A stretch of 22,581 bases of DNA from an uncultured Clostridia bacterium (GCA_947630255.1 CANRGU010000009.1:1-22581); one strand, 5' to 3'; positions 1-8,455 are shown, counted from the stretch's first letter. Notes: generated by a model from the sequence alone, not told the origin. Made by a program: numbers and translations.

Positions 1-1956
1 ATCAATTTATTTAAGTTTGTTTCTACAAATTCAAATTCTTTTCTAGTTGGTGTTATTTGAAGTATTGCTGTGTCAGATCCTACTTTTAGTAGTCCTTCAC
101 CAATTAAACAAGTTACTAAAAAGCTTGCTTCACCTTCGCTTAATTTAAATACTTCTTTTAGGTAATTTATTTCTGATTTATCTTGTGCTAAAAATAGCTT
201 TGTATCTGATGAAGTTAAAACTGCTTGTGCTTCGGGATTTTCATAAAAATCTTGGAATCTTTGTGAAATTATAGCGAGTGATACATTTCTTTTTCTGGCA
301 CGTCTTGCCATTTTGTTTAAGAATTCTACTGCCTCTGGATATGGCAATAGCATCCATGCCTCATCCACTAAAACCCTTTTCTTTGTTGCTTTTTCTCTAT
401 CTTCACTATTCTTTTTAACATATTTCTCCCAAATCCAAGAAAGCAATACTTGCTGAGCAAGTGGTCTTGCAAATCTTTCTTCTAGCTGAGAAATATCTAA
501 GTTTATAAATGTTGCTCCATCTAATAATTCAAAAGTTGATTGTCCATCAAAATATGCCATTTGTCCATTACATTCCCTTACATATTGTTTCATAACTTTT
601 ACTAAATAGCTGTAATGAAATTGATAGTTAGGATCTGTATTTTCTTTTGATTTTAGTACTAATGTTTTATACCACGATCCTATTGTTGGCATTTCTTTTT
701 TTGCTTTATATAATGAATCTCTTTTATAATTGCTTGTAGAAGCTTCATATAAACTGTTTGGATCTGCTGTGATTCCATATTTTACATATTCTTCTGCCAC
801 TGTTTCTGCAATAATTTGTTTTGTAATTTCATTTACTTCCTTACTTCTTGTACTACCTCTTGCCATTGTAAGTAAAACTTGTGTTACGTCTTCTACTTTA
901 TTTTCTACATTTAAAATTAGTCTTTCTTTTCCTGTGATTTCATCTTTTACTCTTTCTGGCTCTATATCAAATATATTTATAATTGTTTTTGATGTTGGTC
1001 CAAGTACTACATTTATACCTCCGTAGTGCTTCTGCCACTGCTGAATATTCGCCTTCAGCATCTAATGCTAAGCTTTCAATACCCATTAAAACTGATGATC
1101 TTGATATTAATGTTTTCATTGTAACAGATTTTCCAGCACCAGATTTTGCAAATATAACCATGTTATAATTTGTAAGTGATGGATGGAAATTATCAAATAA
1201 TATTGGTACACCAGTTTGTTTATTAAATCCAAGTGGTATTCCTGTTAAATGTCCAACTTCTGATGTTGTAAATGGGAATACTGTTGCCATTGAGTTACGG
1301 TCAAATGTATGGCTTTTATTTATAGTATTTTTCATTAAAGGTAAATTTGATTTAAAAGCTTCTTCTTGCATTGCCCATGCAGATTTTATTCCTACTAGAT
1401 TTTTTGACATTTCTGTTGCAAGCATTTTTGAATAAGCATCTAATGTTTGCAAATTGTATGCAAATAATGTTGCTACAATTGTTGCCTCAAATAATTTATT
1501 AAATCCTGAAGCAATTTGGTCTCTTAACTCTTCTGCTTCTAATCTTTTTTGTGTTATTATGCTTTCTCTATTTATATTTCCTCTATCTGCTGCAACAATT
1601 CTTTCGGTTTCTAGCTGATTAATTGTTCTATTTAGCTCTGTTTGTGACCTTGCCTCTGGAATTGGATTAATATATATAGATGTATTTATATCTCCAAATA
1701 AGTACATACTCCTAAATAATTCTGGAAAAGTACACATACGAGGTAAACTTGATACAAAGAAGCTTCTTGCATATCTCGTTGTGTCTGCTATTATTTCTAG
1801 ATGATCTATATTAGAAGCATCTATTCCAGATGGTGCTATTAATTCTTTTATTGTCTTCTTTTTTAAAATTTCTAATTCTGGCTCTTCTTCTTGCTCCATT
1901 CTAAGCATTTTTTCTCGTTCTTCTAGTTCCTGTTTTCTTTTCTTGTTTGACCACAT
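1..1956 (-). CDS. virB4: VirB4-like type IV secretion ATPase, partial, read through a CGGA site
   Basis: Cytoplasmic ATPase that powers a type IV secretion/conjugation channel. The N-terminal part (about residues 20-260) resembles the CagE/TrbE/VirB4 region. A Walker A loop SGAGKS lies near residues 272-277 and the Walker B stretch RVLVDEAWML lies near residue 527. Conserved LDAEGEYSAVAEAL precedes the break. At codon 312 the zero frame reads CTA CGG AGG and stops at 967-969, 18 codons on. Reading CGGA (1020-1023) as one glycine gives EAL-G-GINVVLGPTSK, which continues open to base 1 with no stop, so the C-terminus is outside the window. I chose ATG at 1956 (MWSNKK), ten bases after GGAGG; ATG at 1962 is closer to it. 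The start overlaps the upstream gene by 56 bases. Family identity is strong; the recoding is inference. Confidence 0.9.
1020..1023 (-). other. CGGA recoding site 1 (virB4-like)
   Basis: Context on the coding strand is CTA-CGGA-GGT. CGG is in the zero frame. Four-base reading gives Leu-Gly-Gly, as expected between the Walker A region and the next strand of VirB4-type ATPases. Both flanking frames are clearly the same protein, because the Walker A motif lies before the site and the Walker B motif after it. Confidence 0.85.
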
Positions 1957-3115
1957 TATCATTTACCTCCCCTTCTTTTGTATTTTCTCCTTCAATTCTT
2001 TTTATTGCTTCTTTTGCAACATCTTTTCCTATATATTTTTTGTTTTCTTTAATTATTAATGTTGCTAATTCTGCTACTGAATCATCAAAGTTCTGTTCTT
2101 TTCTTTCTAAAGCTTTTTCTTTCTCAGTTTTTATTTCATCTACTTTTTGTTTCGCTAGCTCTAATGCCTTTTCTTCAATAGCTTTATTTATTGCTAACAT
2201 CTTTTTGTCTAATACATCTGGTGCTGTAGAATAAAGTTCCCCATATCCTGCATTAAGTGCTTTATCTATTCCATATGTTTCTGAATCATCTCTATTATAT
2301 GCAACATATAATAGCTCAACTAAATCATTCGAATCTAGCACTCTAGATTTCATATTACATGCAAATAAAGTTCTTGTTATAGACTGTGCTCTTGTGTATA
2401 ATTCAGAAAATATCATGTTTCTTTTTTCTTCTTCATCTAAAAAATCGCTACCAAGTTCCGATGTATAATATGGAATTATTATGTAATAATATTTTCTAAG
2501 TACATTTTTATTTGAACTCGTAGTTTCAATGTTGGCTACTATATCTTTACCATAATCATATAAGTTTTGTTGTCTTACAATTTCCATTCTTAAATCATCT
2601 ATATCTCTTCTATCATATCCACCGTTTTGCAACATTTTATTAAATCTATTTTTATTATTTTCTAGTTCTTCTCTTATTTGATTTATTCTTCTGTTATAAT
2701 TTTCAATACTAGAACTAATATTTATTGTTCTCGTTTGTGTATATATTTGTATTGGATGTCTTAAAGTATTTAGAAATTGAATAAATCCCTGTTCAACAGA
2801 TGTTTGTTCTATTTCTGACATTAAATCATAATTAATTCCTTCACACTCTATAGCCATTAAATATCTTGTTCCATTATTTTGAACTATCATATTATCTTCT
2901 ATTTTATCAAATTCCATAAAATCAAATACTGAAAGTTTTGTATAAGTTTTACTTGATCCGCCTTTTGTTTTAATGCTGCTTATTTTACCTTCTTGATTAT
3001 TATTCTTTTCTTCATTTTTACTTTTTCTAGACATCTGCCAATATATAAAAAACAACACTATAATTGCAAAAAATAATATAGTTACTGCAATTGTTAATAT
3101 ATCCATTGTATCCAT
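1901..3115 (-). CDS. Membrane-anchored protein resembling the VirB4/TraC N-terminal domain
   Basis: 404 residues. One hydrophobic segment (about residues 5-25) anchors the protein. After a polar linker comes a domain at about residues 60-260 that looks like the N-terminal part of TraC/VirB4 proteins, with YDLMSEIEQTSVEQGFIQF and a strand ending IQIYTQTR. The C-terminal third is charged, predicted helical and ends in a Lys/Arg-rich tail. There is no Walker motif, so it is not itself an ATPase. Its ATG shares one base with the prgI stop (TAATG), which suggests translational coupling, and it is followed by the VirB4-like gene. I infer that it tethers or positions the ATPase at the channel. Two CGGA strings occur inside (2457, 2957), but both are out of phase (TCG GAA and GGC GGA) and need no shift. 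Confidence 0.65.
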   Translation of the reverse strand: MDTMDILTIAVTILFFAIIVLFFIYWQMSRKSKNEEKNNNQEGKISSIKTKGGSSKTYTKLSVFDFMEFDKIEDNMIVQNNGTRYLMAIECEGINYDLMSEIEQTSVEQGFIQFLNTLRHPIQIYTQTRTINISSSIENYNRRINQIREELENNKNRFNKMLQNGGYDRRDIDDLRMEIVRQQNLYDYGKDIVANIETTSSNKNVLRKYYYIIIPYYTSELGSDFLDEEEKRNMIFSELYTRAQSITRTLFACNMKSRVLDSNDLVELLYVAYNRDDSETYGIDKALNAGYGELYSTAPDVLDKKMLAINKAIEEKALELAKQKVDEIKTEKEKALERKEQNFDDSVAELATLIIKENKKYIGKDVAKEAIKRIEGENTKEGEVNDNVVKQEKKTGTRRTRKNA

Positions 3116-3457
3116 TATTTTTTTCCCTCCTCAGTATATAAATAAATTCTATTTTTCTTTTGTTTAAACTTTATTAGTCTTAAAATAGCTTCATCAATAT
3201 TTGCTCCACTTGCTTTTCTAGTTATTTCAAAAGCAGGGCTATCTGGCACTTTAAATGTTCCTATTGCAAATCCTATTGCAGCAAATAGTAATACAGCTCC
3301 TATTCCTACATAAGTCCAATTTATTAGAGAGAATATATAATAGAATATTAGTCCAAATCCTCCACCAACTACTGTATATATCAATGCCTTTGTTGAAAAT
3401 ATTGCTAAAATTCTTCCGCTCTCCTTTTACATTTCTGGGTATTTCATGTGTAGCCAA
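3115..3457 (-). CDS. prgI: PrgI-like type IV secretion membrane protein, read through a CGGA site
   Basis: Small inner-membrane subunit found beside VirB4 in Gram-positive conjugation systems. The N-terminal HEIPRNVKGE matches the PrgI-family opening. Two hydrophobic segments follow, then FKVPDSPAFEITRK and a basic C-terminus. I chose TTG at 3457 because AAGGAGG sits seven bases upstream; the ATG at 3478 lies before that SD and would have none. At codon 14 the zero frame reads GAG CGG AAG and would end at 3251. Reading CGGA (3415-3418) as glycine gives KGE-G-RILAIFSTKALIYTVVGG and 113 residues, the usual size of the family. The stop overlaps the next start by one base. Confidence 0.82.
3415..3418 (-). 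other. CGGA recoding site 2 (prgI-like)
   Basis: Coding-strand context is GAG-CGGA-AGA at codon 14. Without a shift the product loses its family similarity at once and is hydrophobically wrong. With CGGA read as Gly the protein matches PrgI proteins from end to end. An AAAGGAG run lies just upstream in the reading frame (encoding part of VKGE), but no such run precedes the other four sites. Confidence 0.82.
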
Positions 3458-3514
3458 ATCACATTCCTCCTTTGTCATCTTATATGCGCAATCCTTCTAA
3501 TTATACTTATATTA

Positions 3515-3543
3515 ATTATATCAAAGTTATACAGTTTTTGGAA
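3515..3543 (-). promoter_or_regulatory. Candidate promoter of the prgI-virB4 unit
   Basis: TATAAT (3515-3520) with TTCCAA (3538-3543) 17 bases upstream. The -35 is weak. It lies after the pilin terminator and before prgI, where a new promoter would be needed. Confidence 0.5.
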
Positions 3544-3603
3544 GATATTATAGAAAAAATATATTTTTTTAATATATTTGTAATATTTTTGTAATAAAAG
3601 GGG

Positions 3604-3641
3604 CAAAAAAATAGTTCTCCTTTATATATCAAGAGAACTAT
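3604..3641 (-). terminator. Rho-independent terminator after the first pilin-like gene
   Basis: Perfect 9-base stem (ATAGTTCTC / GAGAACTAT) with a 13-base loop, followed on the minus strand by a T run. It begins about 20 bases after the stop at 3663 and splits the pilin gene from the prgI unit. Confidence 0.85.
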
Positions 3642-3662
3642 TCATCTTATTTGCATTTCTCA

Positions 3663-4025
3663 TTAATCTGCAAGTCCAAAAATCATATTTGCAATTTGTA
3701 ATGCTAGAACTACTACTATTACACCAACTATTAATGGTACAAATGATTTTTTGTATTCTGCTTTTTCTTCTACACTACCTAGCATATATTTTACACCAAG
3801 TATTGCTACGATTATAACTGCTGCAATTGCTGCTATATTCCTTATAGTTGCTACAATATCTGCTGCTTTTTTAGCAATTGTAGCAGTATCTGCTGCTTCT
3901 CCTGCTGGAATTGATACTCCTCCTACGGTTCCTGCTTCTGTTGTTGCAAAACAAACTGTAGAAAATGTACTCATCAATGCAACTATAATCAACATTGTAG
4001 AAATTAATTTAATTGATTTTTTCAT
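3663..4025 (-). CDS. VirB2/TrbC-like pilin protein A
   Basis: 120 residues. An N-terminal signal-like segment ends near TVCFATTEAG. Two hydrophobic segments follow, separated by the short loop GVKYMLGSVEEKAEYKKS, as in VirB2/TrbC/CagC-type small pilin or channel proteins. The start is ATG at 4025 with GGAGG eight bases upstream; an earlier ATG at 4040 has no good SD. It has its own TTGACA/TATAAA promoter carrying a palindrome, and its own terminator. It is the first member, next to the ATPase unit, of a group of three paralogues that share the loop GxKYM(L/F)GS or a variant of it. A role in building the secretion channel or pilus is inference from family and position. Confidence 0.75.
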   Translation of the reverse strand: MKKSIKLISTMLIIVALMSTFSTVCFATTEAGTVGGVSIPAGEAADTATIAKKAADIVATIRNIAAIAAVIIVAILGVKYMLGSVEEKAEYKKSFVPLIVGVIVVVLALQIANMIFGLAD

Positions 4026-4049
4026 AATTCTATCCTCCATTCTATTATT

Positions 4050-4078
4050 TTTATATAATAACTTTCTTGATATGTCAA
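4050..4078 (-). promoter_or_regulatory. Promoter of pilin gene A
   Basis: TTGACA (4073-4078), 17-base spacer, TATAAA (4050-4055). Close to the sigma-A consensus, about 25 bases before the start codon at 4025. Confidence 0.8.
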
Positions 4079-4082
4079 GAAA
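4063..4082. promoter_or_regulatory. Palindrome over the -35 of pilin gene A, candidate operator
   Basis: Perfect 8-base inverted repeat TTTCTTGA / TCAAGAAA with a 4-base spacer, lying on the -35 box and the upstream part of the spacer. No T run follows, so it is a poor terminator. The geometry fits a dimeric repressor site. Confidence 0.5.
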
Positions 4083-4132
4083 ACTTTAAAAACTAAATTA
4101 TTTGTAATATTATTTTTATTGTGCTTAATTCT

Positions 4133-4753
4133 TTACTTATAAATATCTTTCAAGTCTATTCCATTTTTTTGGAGAAATCCTTTATTCAATGTATAGCGGT
4201 AAAATTCGAACCAATTTTTTCCTAACCCTAAATATGGATCATTCCTTCCTTGATTATTATTATTATAATCATGTATTTGCTCAGCAATCTTTTGTTCTTT
4301 ATATGTCTCTATAATTTTGTCATCGCTCCACTTACTAAAATCTGTAGTGGCATAAGTTGGTTTGTAGGAAGATTCCATTTTATTTCCCATATTTACTGCT
4401 ACTTTCCATATTATAAATGCTCCAAATACTACTATACAACCTATTATATATGGTGCTAATGCTTCAGAAACTTTTGCTTTTCCCTCTGCGCTACCTAAAA
4501 TAAACTGAAATCCTAATATTGCTCCTATTATTACACTTACACATATCGCAATACTTAATAATACTTTATATATATCAGAAGATGTTTCTTGTAATTTTCC
4601 TTCATCTATTACACTTTCTATTGGGTCTCCAGCTTGTAAAAAATCCTTTCCATCTTCTATCACATCTGCGGCAGCATAACTTCCCTGTGAAAATATTACA
4701 TTCATTAATATTAAAATTATAAAAATTTTGATTATTATTTTTGTAGTGTTCAT
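4133..4753 (-). CDS. VirB2/TrbC-like pilin protein B with a C-terminal extension
   Basis: 206 residues. Signal-like N-terminus (to about residue 28, SQGSYAA), then two hydrophobic segments around the loop GFQFILGSAEGKAKVSEA, as in pilin protein A. Unlike the two paralogues it has an extra polar tail of about 80 residues rich in Tyr, Lys and Asn, probably exposed outside the membrane. It follows paralogue C by 16 bases with SD GAAGG, so the two are co-transcribed from the promoter at 5148-5176. The tail may be an adaptor or a substrate-specific region; that is a guess. Confidence 0.65.
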   Translation of the reverse strand: MNTTKIIIKIFIILILMNVIFSQGSYAAADVIEDGKDFLQAGDPIESVIDEGKLQETSSDIYKVLLSIAICVSVIIGAILGFQFILGSAEGKAKVSEALAPYIIGCIVVFGAFIIWKVAVNMGNKMESSYKPTYATTDFSKWSDDKIIETYKEQKIAEQIHDYNNNNQGRNDPYLGLGKNWFEFYRYTLNKGFLQKNGIDLKDIYK

Positions 4754-4769
4754 ATTTCACCTTCTTTTA

Positions 4770-5126
4770 CTAATTCACCATATCATATATTATGCTTGGT
4801 ATAGTTGTTGCCATCATAAGTAAAAGGCATCCAAAAACATAAGTAAATAAATCCTGTTTATAATCAGCTTTTTCTTGTAAAGAGCCAAACATATATTTAA
4901 CTCCTATTATTGATAAAACTATTACTGAAGCTAATACACCTATTGTTCTAATAGTAGCTAATATATTTCCGGTCATTGTAGCCAATGTTCCTACATCCTC
5001 TTGTTCTATTTTCCCAACTGCATAATCCTCTGGATTAATTCCTGTATCTGAAGCTTTTACTGTCATAGGAAATATTACTATTAACATTATTATAAATATT
5101 ACAATTATAAATCTATTTGTTCTCAT
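4770..5126 (-). CDS. VirB2/TrbC-like pilin protein C
   Basis: 118 residues. Signal-like N-terminus to about residue 25 (MTVKAS), a short polar stretch, then two hydrophobic segments with the loop GVKYMFGSLQEKADYKQD, almost the same as in paralogue A. ATG at 5126 has AGGAG eight bases upstream and a strong promoter directly before it. First gene of a two-gene unit with paralogue B. Three non-identical paralogues in tandem suggest a heteromeric channel or alternative subunits. Confidence 0.72.
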   Translation of the reverse strand: MRTNRFIIVIFIIMLIVIFPMTVKASDTGINPEDYAVGKIEQEDVGTLATMTGNILATIRTIGVLASVIVLSIIGVKYMFGSLQEKADYKQDLFTYVFGCLLLMMATTIPSIIYDMVN

Positions 5127-5147
5127 AATTTATCTCCTATCCATTAA

Positions 5148-5176
5148 ATTATAACATAGTTTTCCATTAATTTCAA
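5148..5176 (-). promoter_or_regulatory. Promoter of the pilin C-B unit
   Basis: TTGAAA (5171-5176), 17-base spacer, TATAAT (5148-5153), immediately upstream of the SD and ATG at 5126. Confidence 0.82.
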
Positions 5177-5284
5177 CTGTTTCGTTCATTTGTGTTCTTA
5201 TTTTAGCATATTATCATTGTTTTTGTAAAGTTATAATCAAAATGTCTTAATTTTGTAATGCTTTTGACACATAAATTAAAAGCA

Positions 5285-5313
5285 AAAGTGAAGATATCCG
5301 CTACCTTCACTTT
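5285..5313 (-). terminator. Terminator after the spo0E-like gene
   Basis: Perfect 9-base stem (AAAGTGAAG / CTTCACTTT) with an 11-base loop, seven bases after the stop at 5320 and followed by a T-rich stretch on the minus strand. Confidence 0.75.
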
Positions 5314-5319
5314 CTCTTC

Positions 5320-5490
5320 TTATGTTTTCCATATATCTGTATTAGTACTTTTCATTAATTTTTTATTATAATATTTCGTTATTAGTTCATCTAATTCTAT
5401 GCTTAACTTATATGTTTTATCATAATTTTTTTCGTTTGTTATACTTTCATTTAATTTTCGCCTTAATTCTAGGATTTCCTCATCTAACAT
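5320..5490 (-). CDS. Spo0E-like Spo0A-P phosphatase family protein
   Basis: 56 residues. The family signature is present: a first helix LDEEILELRRKLNESI, then KLSIELDELITKYY, which carries the S-x-x-L-D motif of Spo0E-type aspartyl-phosphate phosphatases. These proteins dephosphorylate Spo0A and delay sporulation. The start ATG at 5490 has AGGAG ten bases upstream. The gene is a single transcription unit, with a TTGACC/TATTTT promoter before it and a hairpin after it. It uses CGA as an ordinary triplet (codon 11), so the CGG effect seen elsewhere in the window does not extend to CGA. Its presence suggests a Spo0A pathway in the organism, though not necessarily active sporulation. Confidence 0.85.
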   Translation of the reverse strand: MLDEEILELRRKLNESITNEKNYDKTYKLSIELDELITKYYNKKLMKSTNTDIWKT

Positions 5491-5534
5491 AGATTATCAG
5501 CTCCTTTTATCAGTTTTTTCTTTTGTATATTAAT

Positions 5535-5563
5535 AAAATACCATAATTTTACATTAAGGTCAA
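5535..5563 (-). promoter_or_regulatory. Promoter of the spo0E-like gene
   Basis: TTGACC (5558-5563), 17-base spacer, TATTTT (5535-5540). Confidence 0.65.
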
Positions 5564-5564
5564 T

Positions 5565-5591
5565 AAAAAAACAGCATAAATGCTGTTTTTA
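5565..5591 (-). terminator. Terminator after the ymfF-ymfH unit
   Basis: Stem ACAGCA / TGCTGT extended by flanking A/T pairs, 4-base loop, T run on the minus strand. The symmetric A and T flanks would let it work in both directions. It lies about 110 bases after the stop at 5699; nothing else is recognisable in that gap. Confidence 0.8.
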
Positions 5592-5698
5592 CGCAAGTTT
5601 CGTATGCCATTTTTCTTGATTTTATAACATCTGATTAGTTTTTATTATGTTTTATTTTTTTGTTTTATCAAAAAGACTAAAAAACGACAATTTATAAT

Positions 5699-6979
5699 TT
5701 ACTTACTATTTTTTACTACTGATAACACTGTTTTATCTTTTAAAAATACTTTTTTTAATATTTCATGTGTGTATTCTGGTGTTATTTGTTTATATTCTTC
5801 TAAATAATCAAAACTGTTTATTCCTTTAAAATAATCTGTTATGAACATTCTTGCTATGTCTGATACATTGTTGAATTCTTTTACTGAATCTCCATATAGC
5901 ATATTTTTTATTCTTTCAAAGTCCTCAGAATTTAAACCATTTTCTTTTAGCCTTTCTATTTCTTTTTCTACCTCTTCTTGTACTTTGTCTGGATCTGGTG
6001 ATACGCCAGTTATTGAGATATGTGCATAGTTATCTGTAAATTCATATTCTAAAAATGGCTCTGAGATTAATAGTTCTTTTTCATATAATTTTTTGTATAA
6101 ATTAGAGCTTTTTCCAATAATCATGTTTAATAAAATTTCTATTGCTATGTGTTTTTTGACTATGTCTTCATTTTTTTGCGGAACTTTGTCTTTTACTCCT
6201 ATTACAAATAGTGGCATGCTTACTTCCATTGTTTGTTCTATTCTTTTTTGCACTATTTCTTCAGGTTCTTCTTCGTATATTCTTTTTATTTCTGCTTGAT
6301 TTGGCTTTTCTATTAATCTCCTCTTTACTTCTTCTATTAATTCTTTTGGTTCAAAGTCTCCGCAAAAACACATTACCATGTTTGCTGGATTATAGAATGT
6401 ATTATAACATTTGTATAAAATATTTTTATCTATTTTATATATTGATTCTACAGTTCCTGCTATATCAATTCTAATAGGATTATTTTTATACATATTTCTT
6501 ATTGCATTCATGTATACTACCCAGTCTGGATAGTCATCATACATTTTTATTTCTTGTGCTATTATTCCCTTTTCTTTTTCTACATTTTCGTCTGTAAAGT
6601 ATGGATTTTGTACATAGTCCATTAATTCGTCTAAAGCAGGGTAAAAATTGTCTGTTGCTTCGAAAAGATATGTTGTGTAATTATTTGTTGTGTATGCATT
6701 GGCATTTACTCCTAATGCAGTTAGTGTGTCTAAGCTGTTTGTTCCGTTTTTTTGTTCAAACATTTTATGTTCTAAATAATGCGCAACCCCATCTGGAACT
6801 TCTGTTATATTTTCTTCACCTGGAACAATAAATTTATTGTCTATTGATCCATAATGTGTTGCCCACATTACATATTTTTTTCTTATTCCTTTTTTAGGAA
6901 TTATCATGACTGTTAAGCCATTTTCTAGTTTTTCTATATATAATTTTTCTTTAATAGATGAATTTTCTATTATTTGCAT
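5699..6979 (-). CDS. ymfH: M16 family zinc peptidase, YmfH type
   Basis: 426 residues, the usual length for one M16 unit of two repeated domains. The inverted zinc motif HxxEH is present at residues 67-71 (HYLEHKMFE), with the downstream glutamate region EKGIIAQEI near residue 140. This is the catalytic partner of the YmfF/YmfH pair; database names link the pair to EF-P 5-aminopentanol modification, but the substrate is not visible from sequence. ATG at 6979 has AAAGGAG nine bases upstream and lies 16 bases after the ymfF stop, so the two are co-transcribed and probably act together. The frame is intact throughout. Confidence 0.9.
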   Translation of the reverse strand: MQIIENSSIKEKLYIEKLENGLTVMIIPKKGIRKKYVMWATHYGSIDNKFIVPGEENITEVPDGVAHYLEHKMFEQKNGTNSLDTLTALGVNANAYTTNNYTTYLFEATDNFYPALDELMDYVQNPYFTDENVEKEKGIIAQEIKMYDDYPDWVVYMNAIRNMYKNNPIRIDIAGTVESIYKIDKNILYKCYNTFYNPANMVMCFCGDFEPKELIEEVKRRLIEKPNQAEIKRIYEEEPEEIVQKRIEQTMEVSMPLFVIGVKDKVPQKNEDIVKKHIAIEILLNMIIGKSSNLYKKLYEKELLISEPFLEYEFTDNYAHISITGVSPDPDKVQEEVEKEIERLKENGLNSEDFERIKNMLYGDSVKEFNNVSDIARMFITDYFKGINSFDYLEEYKQITPEYTHEILKKVFLKDKTVLSVVKNSK

Positions 6980-6995
6980 AAAATTATTCTCCTTT

Positions 6996-8277
6996 TTAAT
7001 TTCTCAAAAAATATATTGTATTAATTTTAATTTTGTTTCCAACATTTTTTACATCTTCTAGTTTTACTTCGTTTATTTTTTGTTCGTATTCTTCAAATGT
7101 TGTAAGCATTCCAGATAATTCTTGACCTATATAATACGTTATTTCTGAATCTTGCTCGTCTTGTGCTGATTGAATTCCAGAGATCATATATTTTTTGCTG
7201 TTTTCTAAATCTTCTTCTGTAAAATTTCCATTTTTCATTTCTTCTAATTGTTCTTTTATTATTTTTAATGCTTTTTCATAGTTTTCGATTTCTATTCCGC
7301 ATCTTATATAAATGTTATTTTTTTGTCTTACATAGTTTGATCTTGCTGTGTATGCAAGGCTTGCTTTTTCTCTTACATTTTGAAATAGTTTTGATGTTGC
7401 GCTTTCTCCGAAGTATTACATTGTATATTGATACAGGAAATTTTGAATTATAATCATTTAATTCTACATCTAACCCTATAACTAGTTTTCCTTGTGTTAC
7501 ATCCATTTTGTCTTGTATTTCTTTTACTTTTATTTCTTCTTTGTTTTCTGTTTGTTCATTATTTACAATATAGTTTGGTTTTCTTTCTTTTAATTTTTTT
7601 ATGTTTTCATTGTTTTTTACAAGTTCTAATATTTCTTTGGTGTCGAGCTCTCCTGAAATAAATATATCTATTTTGCTCGTATTTATTAATTCTATATAAT
7701 ATTTATATAAGTTTTCTGCATTTATTTTTTCTAAATCTTCAATATATCCATATTTGTATAGTCCATAAGGTTTATTTTTATACATTTCTTCTATACATCT
7801 ATTTAATGCATATTGATCTTTATTATCTATTTTTGCTTCTATTAATCTTCTTATATTATTTTTTTCTGCTTCAACATATTCATTTTTAAATTTATCGTTT
7901 TCGATATATGGGTTTAGTATTATATCCAATAATAAATCTATACTATCTTTTGATATATTTTGGTTGCTATTTTCTGGAATAAAATTATCATTTAATGCTT
8001 CTAAGTAAAATTTTATTACATGATTATCTCCTATTTTTTCTACACCGCAGTCGAAGCTTGCTCCATACATATTTTCTAATTTTTTGGAGATTTCTTCTTG
8101 AGTGTTTAATTTTGCTGTTCCTCTTTTTAAAACTGCCGGAATTACAGTATCTAAAGTGATAGTTTCTTTATTTAATGGCAATGTGATAAATACAGCCATC
8201 AAATTAGTTTTAAACTTATTTGTGTCTATGCAATGCAGTTTTATTCCTTGCTTGATTTCTTTTATATTATATGACAT
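6996..8277 (-). CDS. ymfF: M16 family non-catalytic partner, YmfF type, read through a CGGA site
   Basis: The partner subunit of the M16 pair. The region matching the zinc site (TVIPAVLKRGTAKLNTQEEI) has no HxxEH, as usual for YmfF. At codon 290 the zero frame reads CTT CGG AGA and stops at 7315, giving 320 residues. Reading CGGA (7407-7410) as glycine gives NVIL-G-ESATSKLFQNVREKASLAY, the conserved opening of the second M16 domain, and 426 residues in total, the same length as YmfH. ATG at 8277 has AGGAGG upstream. The C-terminal part would otherwise look like a separate orphan fragment. Confidence 0.87.
7407..7410 (-). other. CGGA recoding site 3 (ymfF-like)
   Basis: Coding-strand context is CTT-CGGA-GAA at codon 290. 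M16 proteins carry a glycine here in the LG(G/E)xxxSxLF motif. The zero frame continues 31 codons of unrelated basic sequence before its stop. Confidence 0.85.
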
Positions 8278-8358
8278 ATTTTTCCTCCTTGAATAACAAT
8301 CATTTGTATTTTTTCCAAATATTTGGTTTTTATTCTTCTATTTTATTAGATAAATTTT

Positions 8359-8387
8359 AATTTATATCAATTTTTTATATGTGTAAA
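8359..8387 (-). promoter_or_regulatory. Candidate promoter of the ymfF-ymfH unit
   Basis: TTTACA (8382-8387), 17-base spacer, TAAATT (8359-8364). The region is very AT-rich and other alignments are possible. Confidence 0.4.
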
Positions 8388-8392
8388 TAATA

Positions 8393-8436
8393 AAACAAAA
8401 GGTGAAAAGTTCAATATCTTTTCTAACTTCTCACCT
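8393..8436 (-). terminator. Terminator after rpsU
   Basis: Stem GGTGAGAAGTT / AACTTTTCACC with one mismatch and a 14-base loop (8401-8436), followed by TTTTGTTTTA on the minus strand. Confidence 0.8.
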
Positions 8437-8455
8437 CTAATTTCTAAACTTTACT

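Noticed and set aside
730..1168. Plus-strand open frames opposite the virB4-like and rpoB/rpoC genes
   Set aside because: They are low-complexity shadows of minus-strand genes, rich in Leu, Phe and Ser, without SD sequences.
2457..2460. CGGA strings elsewhere in genes (for example 2457, 2957, 10801, 15609, 21330) as further recoding sites
   Set aside because: They are out of phase (xxC-GGA or xCG-GAx); the reading frames pass through them normally with the expected residues.
5297..5300. CGGA in the loop of the spo0E terminator
   Set aside because: It is outside any coding region.
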